From assembly GCF_036370855.1 (NCBI RefSeq), contig NC_088105.1, positions 11,599,619 to 11,663,618 on the forward strand: a DNA stretch of 64,000 bases. Direction: 5' to 3'. This document shows positions 11,576-21,200 of this stretch, in pieces; position 1 is the stretch's first letter, and every line of letters starts with the position of its first letter. The notes under the pieces are model-generated. The model made no database searches, was not told the origin of the DNA, and was given only the letters and a program-made list of their open reading frames with translations. The position numbers and the translations under genes were made by a program. This DNA is from Dromaius novaehollandiae. Lineage: Eukaryota > Chordata > Aves > Casuariiformes > Dromaiidae.

Positions 11576-12438
11576 ATGGAGGTGCCGACCTTCCCCCGCT
11601 ACAGCCCCGGCGACATCGTCGCCGCCCTGCGCGGCCACGTGCTGGCCGGCTCCGAGGCCCGGGCCCTGGCCAAGGGCGACCTGTTCCCCGCCCCCAAGGT
11701 GCGCGTGTGCGCGAGCGGCGGGGAGCGCGGCCGGGCCGGGCCGAGCCGAGGTGGTGGCGGCGGCGGTGGCGGCGGCGGCGGGGGGATGCGCCGCGCCGCG
11801 CCACGCCGCGCCCGAGCTTCGGGGGCCTCTGCTCGTCTCTGGGCTCCGCGGGAGCTGGGCGAAAGCAGCCGCTGGGGCTGGCGCAGCCCCGCAGCTTCCC
11901 CAGCACGGGCTGGACCGAGCCTCGTAAGCGGAGCCGGCAAAATAGCGCTGTAGGCGAAGAACTTGTTGGCCCACAGTGTTGGGTTCCCCCCCGCCCCTTT
12001 TCCTTTTAACAGTGTGGTGAAGTGCCTTACTGTGCCCTGGAGTGACTGTGTCTGTGACTTCTGGTAGATTTTGGCGTCACTTGGTTTGAAAGCTGCTCAG
12101 TGAGGAGGAAGAAATTGAAATACAGGGCACAGACATGGCAGTTAGGTTGCCAGCTGCTCTGAGGTGATTCCTGCCTTTTGTAATATGGAATGCAATGGGC
12201 TATTACTGCTAGTACTGCAAAGCATTGGGAAGCAGTCCTTCTCTGTTTTTGGGAGTCGGTGTGTTGAAGGCAGACCTGCTTTTATGGCGTAGTCTGGGAG
12301 CCCTGAATAATGAAGATGAGATGTTCCTGTGTGTCCTTCCTCTCGCAGCCTGAAGTCTTACACATGATTTTCATGAGAATCCTGCAGAAGGTCTATGGAA
12401 TCCGCCTGGAGCATTTCTGCGTGGTAGGTTTGTACCTC
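11576..12438 (+). pseudogene. NUF2: NUF2 5' fragment A (exons 1-2, truncated)
   Basis: Exon 1 (11576-11698, 41 codons) and exon 2 (12349-12423, 25 codons) encode the start of the calponin-homology domain of NUF2, a subunit of the NDC80 kinetochore complex. [19 protein letters not shown] and VYGIRLEHF align to the human N-terminus. Compared with the last copy (62215) it carries L4P, S24A, Y65C and M66V. The exon 2 donor GTAGGT is kept, but intron 2 breaks off after 12438 into the next duplication unit and no exon 3 follows. A read-through frame would stop at 12606. It is most likely a non-functional relic that keeps a promoter. Confidence 0.9.
11751..11785 (+). repeat. GGC/GGT trinucleotide array, NUF2 intron 1 (fragment A)
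   Basis: A GGC-type array lies just after the exon 1 donor. Its length varies between units: about 35 bases here, about 21 at 37096-37116 and about 36 at 62384-62419. It is followed by G-runs. Confidence 0.8.
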
Positions 12439-14090
12439 CAGTCGCAGGCCCCTGGCTGCTGGCTTGAAGAGTTATGTCCCATGACGGGGGAAAGGCCCCA
12501 GAACTGTGCTGCAGCCAGGGAGTTTACCAAGGTCTTTTGGCTGGAGAGCCCAGCAGAGCTTACTGGCACCAGCCCAGATGGCTCACCGGTGCCCCCGAGC
12601 ATCTGAGACTCTTCTGCTGTGGAAAGGCAGGTATTTGAGGAAAGAGATTCAAAACAGGCTTGTAAGGTCAGGATGCGCTATTTAGATCTAGACTCTAAAG
12701 CAGGATGCTCCCGTCGGCAGAAGCCCTGGGCTGCAGGAGCCCTTTGCGCAGTCGGTGAGCAGCAGTGGGTGCCAAAGGCTCCTGGAAATCAGGTCATCGG
12801 TTTCGGAGCCTCCGTGTGGACACAGGAGTCTGAGTTGAAGCTTGCGGTTTCTGACGAGCTTGGGTGTGGCCCCCACCCCTAGACCTGGGGAGCTCAATGA
12901 GAAAGAAACACTTTTCCTCCCCAGAGAAACTTGTAAGAGGAAGCAGCCACATGTCACAGTTAAATAGGGAGACTGAATCTTCTGGGCAACAACTCAGGCA
13001 TTTTTGTGACTCTTGCAAACAAGGCCCTTCAGAAAGGCCTTTCCCCAGCAAATCCCCTCTGAAACCAGATGGGCCTTGAGGGCACTCCTGGGCCCTAAGG
13101 GTCCTGACCAGCCTCACCTGAGGGCTGACATCCCCCCACCTGCCCCCTCTGCCCACTGGAGCCCCCTTTCAGCTCAGGCCCGGGCCTTCAGTCCCTGCCT
13201 GAGCTAGGTCCTAGGTGTCCCTGGCCCTGCCTCTGCCTGCTGAATGGCTCTTGGGCTGATGCTCTCGGTAGCTTATTTCCTGGACAGCCCTCTTGGAAGT
13301 ATGTTGCAGCTTGTCTCCAGTGCTGTCTCTGGTCCTGTTTCAGCTTGGTCCTGGCTGGCCCAGCCAGGCCTCCCTGGCTGGAGCCTGGTAGCGGCTCATG
13401 GCTCGCCTTGGCTGGGGCTGTTGCTGGGCCCTGTTCCCAGCACGCGGCTGTGTGTGCCGTGGCAGCCCCTGCAGGACTGCGCCCCGTGAGCGAGAGCCCT
13501 GCCCGTGCAGGGGCTGCCCTGGGCTCCCAGCTCACCTCGCCTCGGGGAGTAGCCTGCTGCGGGCTGCGTGTGAGCCAGGGTGCCTAAGGAGGATATGTTT
13601 CCCTGCGGCATGAAAGCTTTGCACAGCCCTGGCAAGCACGGCAGGGAACCGGAGCTGCCTCCTGCCAAGTCTCTCAACCTTTTCTTCCCTTCTCTGATAT
13701 GCCTGCGCTGGGTGTAGCTGGTTTGCTGTGCCGCTGCGCAGTGCTGCGAGCGGCCCCTGCCTTCTCTCGGGCTCCTGCGAAGGCTCTGCCCTGCTGGAGC
13801 CGTGGTGTTTGGGCAGAGCGCTTGTGCAGAGAGCAGGAAGGGGCCTTGCAGCCGTGGGAGGTAGATCGCTGCCAAGCTGCTTGTTCACGCTGCTGGTGCC
13901 CGCTGTGCTCTGTGGTCACTGTGGAGCTGCCTGCGCAGTGTGCCCTGGGCTCCCTGCTCGTGGGGAAGCCTGGACTGCCCTCCGTGACGACACTTGTTAG
14001 GCCATTTGTGCTTGGGAACGTGGGAACCAGCTGTTCCAGCCACAGGTGGAGTTCAGTCCCTGTGTGGGTTAAAGAATAGCGAACTGGAAC

Positions 14091-14775
14091 TGTCTAGAGG
14101 TAGCTGCTCAGCACGACTTCTATAAAACTTGCTTAGCATGAGTAGCTAAATTTGCTGAAGCCTTAGGCCACCCTTAGATAAAATAATGAACTTTTACTTA
14201 GTCCAGTAAGAAAAGGGCCTGAGAGCTGGTTCCAGCTGGGAAGATAAGGAAGCTACAAGCAGTCTGCATTCCTGCGTCTCACCCTCCAAAAGGGAGGATG
14301 TCAAGGCTTTGAAATAAGACCAGTGCAGGGCATTAGGACCTTGAGGGACAAAGCCTCAGCTCACTGCTGGGGCAGTGTTAATTGTAATGATTTGGAATCA
14401 CCTCCTCCTCCTCAGGACCTTGAGAGACAACAGTAAGACCCCAACAAGAAACGAAGGTACAACCGTCAGCAGAAACTGCAACAGTAAAGATGAGGGAGAA
14501 AAACAGCCTGCCTAGGAACAACGATGAGACCCACTAAGGAGCAGGAGACCCCAGACCTGAAAGTTACGATTGGTCTGAACTACCGCGTGAGGGGTGGGAA
14601 ACTGAATTTGGAAAAGCTGTAATTGCCCAGGGATTTCTTTGTTCGGGGTCCCTCGTCGGAGGCACCCAGCTCGAGCTGTAATTACTGCACACACGTTATT
14701 AAAATGTAATTATTTAATTTGCTTTGATCTGGCTCTGAACTTTTCTGCGGGAACCTAGGGTTGGGCCCTGTTATG
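14091..14775. mobile_element. Possible endogenous-retrovirus LTR fragment
   Basis: This segment is more A-rich than its surroundings. Its right third has an LTR-like end: GGGTCCCTCGTCGGAGGC, then GTTATTAAAATG, a possible polyadenylation signal, about 60 bases later, then a U5-like tail. No coding remnant and no clean TG...CA ends or target-site repeat were found. The same sequence is at 39413-40097, so insertion came before the duplication. Family assignment is not possible by eye, and it may be unrelated AT-rich spacer. Confidence 0.35.
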
Positions 14776-14786
14776 GTGGCCGACAA

Positions 14787-14899
14787 GCCTCATTTCCGTA
14801 ACAGTGCGAGCCTCATTTCCGTAACAGTGCGAGCCTCCCTTCAGCTCTGTGTGGGAGACACCTGCACCTCCCTTCAGCTCTGTGTGGGAGACACCTGCA
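14787..14899. repeat. Two adjacent short tandem duplications unique to unit 2
   Basis: A 23-base sequence occurs twice (14787-14809, 14810-14832). Directly after it, a 33-base sequence also occurs twice (14834-14866, 14867-14899). Unit 3 has each only once near 40109-40165. The extra 23+33=56 bases exactly explain the offset change from 25322 to 25266. Confidence 0.95.
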
Positions 14900-15217
14900 C
14901 CGCGCTAGCCACATCTGAGTAAGCGGCTCGGGGTAAGGAGGGAGTTTGGGCAGCTTCCTGGCAGTTGCTGGGCAAGCGATGCCTTGCAGAGGCTGTCAGC
15001 TGGCTCCGTAGCTTGATGACAGCATACAGGTAACTGATGACGTGTGGATGATGTCGCTGTGAGCTGATTGTGACCCCCCGTTGGTGGCAGAGGGCCATGG
15101 GCGCCTCACAAAGGCCTGGGGTCAGTGCGCAAGTCTGCGCGGTGGTGTCTTGTCCTCCTCCCTGCTGGGCACGGTCGTCTTCTCCTGAGGTACCGCGGGT
15201 ACCGCAGGGCGCTGACG

Positions 15218-18200
15218 ATGGCTTGTGCTTGGGAGAGAAGGGCATGGTGCTGCTCGGAACTGGGGGAAGTAGCTGCTTACGTTCCTGACCTGCTTTTGTC
15301 TGAGGACTTGAAGCAGGAAAACCGTTCCGTTCAGCACTTCCATGGAGTCCTGCTCTTTGCGGATGTGTCAGGTGGGTCAAAGCGTTACAAAGGGCGGGCA
15401 CTGAGAAGAAGTCGCCGACCCGAGCCACTGGGACTTGGTGGGCTTTCTGGAGCCCTGGTCGTGCCAGCCGTGGTAGGGAATGGATCAAAGGAGATCTCTT
15501 TGCTGCTGAGGTCTTCTGCTTTGGGGAAGTAGTGCTCAGACATAGCTGAGGTCATGCCACAGGGATTTTCTTTGCTGCCAGCAGCACTGTGGCCTGCTTG
15601 TGGTCAGCCGTCCACTCAGAGCAGCGTGCGTAGGAAGCTCTGAGGCTGCTGCAGCAGCAGCTTGGGCCTGAGCTGTTGACTGCAGTGCCGGCTCTGGAGC
15701 TTTGGTGCTGTCTGAGCTAGTCCAGGCTCTGGCTAATGAAGGCATGGGAGATGAGGCCTGAGTGCCTCGCCTGAGGCTTGTTAGTCTTTGTGAGGCCAAA
15801 CTCGGTGGAGCAGCTCCTGCACAAAGGAACCGGCTTCTCGGGTGCAGCATTTGCTCCCAAAGGCCTCCTGGCTTTCTAGCTGAGCATGTTGCCTGGCCGT
15901 AGGCAAGAGGCGAGGCAGCTGTGGGATGTGCTGGAGGGTCCCGGGCACCTGCAGGTGCCAGGCGTAACGTGTGGGTGTGAGGATGGGAAAGCTGACCCTC
16001 GGCGGGTGCTCAGAAGCGCCGGTGGACTTGGGCGGCTGTGCCCGCTGCCAGAGGCCCTCCTGCGTTCTCCTCGGCGGTGCCTCTCTTGGCTGGGTGAAGC
16101 TGGTGTGGAAACTGCCCGGTCCTTTGGCTGCGTAGACGCTTCCTGATTTCTTTGCGCCTGTGTGTCCCCGTTCCAGGTTTCACTGCTCTGACAGAGAAAT
16201 TCAGCCAGAGCATCAGCCTAGAGCAGGGTGCGGATGAGGTGACGCAAACCCTCAATCACTACCTGAGCGACATCTTGGAGGGTAAGTGCTGTTCTGCAGG
16301 ATTGTGGGGGACTGGGCTGTGGGGAGGCAGAGGTGCTGGGCAGCCTGCCGCTGCCTCCTTGCGCGGGCTGGGGGTTTCTGTGGCCCTGAGGGCCACCGAG
16401 AGCAGCTGGGCTCTTCTGGCGGGTGCTTTCTGCTCCCCACAAAGAGCAAGGAGGTGCCCGCTTTCTCGGCACCCGCCCCTGTGGAGGGCCCCCCTGTTCA
16501 GCGATGGAGCAAGACTTTGCTGGGGTTGGGGCCCAGGGCACAGTGGGGGCATCTAGCCAGTGTTAGTGGTGCCCAAGTGACCCGGGGGTGGGGGCGCTGA
16601 CAAATGGGTGTGTTACCTTTGCCAGTGCCTCTTCTCAGGGCCCAGTACTGTAGGTGCCGGTGCTGTGGTGCCTGTGAGCAATGTCGCCAGGCTGGAGCTG
16701 TGCTTTCCTGCGCTGTGCCCCACAAAGCAGCACCGCCCCGTGCTCCTCTCCGAGCAGAGGGACCTGTCCTGCAGCCTTCTTGAAGAAGGCCGAGATGCAA
16801 GGCTTCTTTTGCTTTCTTTTGTGTGCAGAGCTGCTGGCTTTTGGAGGGGACATCTTGAAGTTTGCAGGTATGTATTTGTAAAAGAGACGTAGGCCTGTGT
16901 GCTGCAGCTGCAGAGGAGTGCTGGGGAGAGGGGAGAGAGAGCCGCGAGCTGGCAGAGCCCGGGGGGTGGCTCTGTTGGCAGCCTGGTGCTCGGGGGGAGC
17001 TGCCATCCGGGCCCCCAAGCTGGGAGCTGCAGTGGGACAGCAATGATGTGCAGGGGTCAGGGCGCCCTGGGAGCTGGAGGGTTGGGGCAGCACAGGAGAA
17101 AGGAGGGGCCACGAGAGCCCTGGCGTCTCTGCGCTGGAGGGGACTAGCTGGGGGGTGGGTGGGGATGTCAGCGTTCCTCCAGGCCCGCTGCGGGCCCTCT
17201 TCCTCTGCCAGCGTGGCTGCTGTTGTAGCTGGCCTGGAAGCGGGGAAGGTGTCCCTGTGCCCAGGGCGCTGTAGTCCGGGGGGATGCCTTCACACAGACG
17301 CGTTTTCCTCGTCATGCCTGCTGGTTTCTGCTGTGCCTGCAGGTGGGTGCAGGCCAGGGAGCATCAGGTCTCCTGGGAGCCTTCACTGTGCCCTTGCTTT
17401 CCCCAGGGGACGCCGTGCTGGTGTTGTGGAGGGTAAAGCAGACCGAGTTGAAGGACACCATCAGCCTGGTGCTGCAGTGCAGCCAGCAAATCCAGGAGAA
17501 GTATGGGATCCGTGAGACGGACGTGGGCCAGAAGCTCCGACTGAAGATAGGTATGGGGAGTGCTGGCTTAGCTGCAGCGTGCGCAGATGCACGGCCCTGC
17601 GCAGTACTGCAGGGTGCTTTGCAGCATCAGGAGAGGCGGTGATCGCCGCTGGGGCCAGCGGAAGCCTTTCGTGCGGAAGGCTGCTGTGTGCGCTCGAGCA
17701 GGCGGTTACGAGCCGCCTGCATGCACGCTGAGCAGCCGGCGAGCAAAGCTGCCGGTCTGCTGGGCCTCTGGTGGGGGCAGCCGCGGGAGGTGCCCTGCGC
17801 TGTGAGCACGTTGTCAGCATCAGCTGCGTTTGCCCCTTGGCAGGCACCGCTTTTGGGGACCTCTGTCAGCAGGCCCCTGAGTAGGACCCGCTCCCTGTCG
17901 AGAATCACTCTTGAATCCATCCAGACAGACGCCTCCACTTGAAGCAGTTGAGAGGAGGAGGCTGTCTGCAGGGCTGAGCTGCACGTTTGGCCTGTGCAGA
18001 GTTGAGCTGCGGGGGGGCCGTGGGGGTCAAAATGCTCTCTGCATCACTTCTGCTTGTCTCTCGCCAGGGATCTCGGCAGGGCATATATCCCTGCTGACTG
18101 TCGGAGACAAACGGGAGCAGCACTTCCTGCTCCTTGGCCAGACCGTGGGTGAAGTTTGGCAGGCCCAAAACCTTGCCACCGCAAGTGATGTCGTCCTGTC

Positions 18201-18276
18201 AGCCGGCTGCTGGGAGCTGTGTGACCAGAGCAAGATCACGGCAAAGAGAATTAAAGGCCAAGCAGCTGCTGTGAAG
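15218..18276 (+). CDS. ADCY10: ADCY10 copy B: C1 catalytic domain exons 1-5
   Basis: Residues about 1-217 form the first cyclase homology domain. Metal-binding aspartates D49 (ADVSGFTALTEKF) and D101 (FAGDAV) match human D47 and D99. K97 in GGDILKFAGD matches human K95, a bicarbonate-site residue. Human R176 is replaced by W178 (codon TGG at 18157-18159, in GEVWQAQN), and human V167 by L169. Exons 2-5 begin in phase 1. Confidence 0.93.
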
Positions 18277-21200
18277 GTAGGTGGGATGGCCTCTAGAGCG
18301 CCTTTGAGGCCCTGGACGTGAGGCAAGAAGGTGAGAGAAGGCTGAGGAGATAGATGCCCGCGGAGGGAGTTGTAGGTGTCGACGTAGGTGGGGAGCGGGA
18401 GCGATGGCCCTTCTGTCTCAGGGTTAGCTCTGGATTCCGCTTGCTGGGTTTGGGGAGGGGGTCGGGGGCCCTGGAAGGGTTTGGCTCAACTGGTGACGTC
18501 TTCTGTGGGTCATGAAGCTGTTCCTGAAACCTTTTTGTTCTGTGTGCCTTTAGGTTACAGGCGTGGAACGGATGTCTGTGTGTCAACGTGAAGAACTCTT
18601 CTCTCAGTTTCCCCAAGCCCGGCTGAACTCCTCTTGTCCTGAACTGTCAGGTGAGCCCCAACTTGGTGATGTTCTGTGGCTGCCCAGAGAGAGAGGGGCG
18701 GGCTTCTTCAGGGGCCAGTGAGGAAGGCCCTCTGCCCTCTCCCGCTTGCACTTCGTATTCGCGCCTGTGGCCCCGCTGAGCTTCAGCGGAGGGGCTCGCT
18801 GCTTCCTCCGCCTTCCCGGGGGCTGCTCTGGCTGAGCCCCTGCAAGAGGAACAGAGGTGCAGAGGGAGGAGAATTGTTCTCCTCGAGTTCCAGCGCCAGC
18901 CCCCGCTTTCCAGCGCTGCCCCTAGGCAGGCTCGCAGCGCCATCCTGCCCGCGACCGCCTGGCTTTTCCTTCCTTAGGCATCCTGAGGCCCGCTGTTACC
19001 CTGGCCCCTTGTCACTCTCTGTGGAAGCTGCTGCGCAAGTACATCCCAGCGACGGTGCTGAGGAAGGTATGGCCACAGCTGCCGGGAGCTGCGTTTTTGG
19101 AGGGGAGGAGGAGCTGTGCGTTGCAGAGGGGCCGTTCTCAAGAAAGCAGACGAGCAAAGGAAAGGCCCCCTTAGGCGAGAACCTGGGGGAATTGGCACCA
19201 TGTGGTGCCCGTGCCAGGAGGCTGCCCGCTGTGTGCTCCTGCAGGGAGAGGGGCGGGTGGCGGGAGGTGGATTTCCCTCTGTATTTTCCAGCGCTGTTGT
19301 TCTGGACGTGACTGTGGGATAAGAGCAAGCTTCCCCTGGAGTCCCCACAGCGTTGCTGAGGGTGGCCCCTTGTGTCCATGCCTGTAGCAAGGTGTGGTGT
19401 TCCTGGCGCTTGTTTCTCTGCTCAGGGATGTATTGCGTGCTTCGGTGTCTGTCCTGCAGAGGCCGCAGCCTGCTTTGCCCAGAAGGGCGGATTTATTCCT
19501 TGCTCTGATAGCAGCTGCTCTCAGTGCCCATGTGTGTGCTCTGCCTTGGTATCTGCTGCAGGCAGCAAGGGCTCAGGGAGAGCTGGCTGGTGAAGGTGTC
19601 CTGCTCTTGTCTTCCAGCTTGATGACAGACAGCCCCTGGACTACATGTCTGAGCTCCGGCCAGTCACCTGCCTGTTTGTCAAGCTGCATTTTGCTGCCCG
19701 TGTCAACTTAGCGCAGCTCTGCAAAGCTATCCAGGACAGCAGCGTGATGATATCGGAGATCATCCGTCCTTACAAGGGCGAGATCAACAAGATCATCATG
19801 TTTGATAAAGTGAGTGTGGGGGAGCAGTCCACCCCGCAAAAGTGTGGGCAGCAAACGAGGGAAGTAGCTGTGTCTCTTGAGCGGTGGGGAAAGGAGAAGC
19901 AGCTCTGCCTCGGTGGTGGGATCAGCAATCGGCACCCTCTGGCTCGGGGCTGCCCTGAGGTTCTGCCGGTCTCCACGGAGGCCGGAACCTCCCGGCGCGA
20001 GCCGTTTGCCGCAGGCGTTGTGACGAGGCGTGCTGTGCGTGTCCTTGGCAGGGCTGCACGTTCCTGTGTGTATTTGGACTCCCTGGAGAGAAGGTGCCCT
20101 ACGAAAGCGTTCACGCCTTGGAAAGTGCTCTTAAAATCTCCAAGGCGTGCTGCTCGAGGCCTATGAAAATCGAGTGAGTGGGGAGGCGTGTTGCTTGGGA
20201 CGGCGCAGGGGAGGGAGGGATGGTTTCCCAGAGAGACGTGCCCTCTAGCTCGGCCTGCTTGTGTCAGTGACTTTCTGCTGGTCAGAGCTCTTTGGCCTGA
20301 GGGGAAGGGTCGAAAACTACCTGGCTGCTCTCCGCAGCCCGTTCCACCCGGGGGTGTCGTGCTGCTGAGCTCTGCCGGTCCCCGAGGTCTGCACTGCCAG
20401 GGTGGCTGGCGGTGCGAGGGAGAGGGGTGAGGGTAGGTGGGTGGGCAGGCGGGACTGTGCACGGACGCTGCTGACTGCCTGCCGCTCTCCGTGCGTGCCA
20501 GGGCGGTCTCCGTTGGGGTTACCAGTGGGACGGTGTTCTGCGGAGTCGTTGGCCATCGTGTGAGGCACGAATACACAGGTACGACGCGTCTGTCTGAGGA
20601 GCGGGTGGCTGGGCTGGGTCTGTTTGACCAGAGCAGTGTGCCAAAGGAAGAGGCGGAGTGGCCGGGAGCAACCTGTTGCCCGTGTCTGCTGGGCTCGGCC
20701 TGGGGCCTGTCAGGAATGACAAGAGGCAGAGCGGGTCCCGCTGTGGGGCGGGGGAAGGGGCTCAGAGCCTTGTTGTTCCTCTGGGTTGTGCTCCCAACGG
20801 TTTGGGGCTTGCCTGTGCTGGAGGGGAGGCAGCCGTTGGCCTTGAAGGGTGGAGTGGGTTGGTCTCCTAGGTACGTGACTGTGTGCTCTCTCTTTGTGGC
20901 AGTCATGGGCCAGAAGGTGAATTTGGCAGCCCGGCTGATGGAGAGCTACCCCGGCATAGTGTCCTGTGACACAGCAACCTACGCCACCTCTCAGCTGCCC
21001 TGTTCCTACTTCAAGGAGCTGCCAGAGGTGAAGATGAAGGGGGTTGCGGATCCTGGCACCATCCATCAGTACCTGGGGATGTTGGAGAAGCTGTGAGTGT
21101 CCTCTTGGAGCAGGCTGGTTGGGGGCACGGTGGCACTGGGGGTCCAGTCTTGGTCAGCAAAGAGTAGTTGTGCAGAAGAGAGCAAGCTGGCCTCTGCCCG

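Larger units (their letters stand above)
1..12438 (+). repeat. Tandem segmental duplication, unit 1 (3' half)
   Basis: This stretch matches 25342-37760 and 50607-63068 almost base for base at a period of about 25.3 kb. The offset to unit 2 is 25341 at the left edge, 25339 after about 4.3 kb, 25350 after about 8.5 kb and 25322 at the right end, so only small indels separate the copies. It begins inside ADCY10 intron 16, so the 5' half of the unit lies outside the window. It ends 15 bases into NUF2 intron 2, where the NUF2 sequence stops and the next unit starts. Confidence 0.97.
12439..15217. other. Spacer upstream of ADCY10 copy B
   Basis: This 2.8 kb region separates the duplication junction from the first ADCY10 coding exon. 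I recognise no gene in it. About 13200-14000 is GC-rich and about 14090-14780 is A-rich and LTR-like. The promoter or untranslated exons of ADCY10 should lie here. A pyrimidine-rich stretch followed by CCGCAG ends at 15207, eleven bases before the ATG, and could be an acceptor for a non-coding first exon. Confidence 0.6.

Noticed and set aside
10777-12009. Long + strand open frames of about 380-410 codons across the CpG island
   Set aside because: They are rich in Pro, Ala, Arg and Gly, run in several frames at once, and change length with small indels between units. This is what GC-rich stop-poor DNA produces, not conserved coding sequence.
19770-20906. 378-codon minus-strand frame (repeated at 45035-46171)
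   Set aside because: It is antisense to ADCY10 exons 8-11 and their introns, with low-complexity Pro/Ser/Thr content. It is preserved between copies only because the units are nearly identical.
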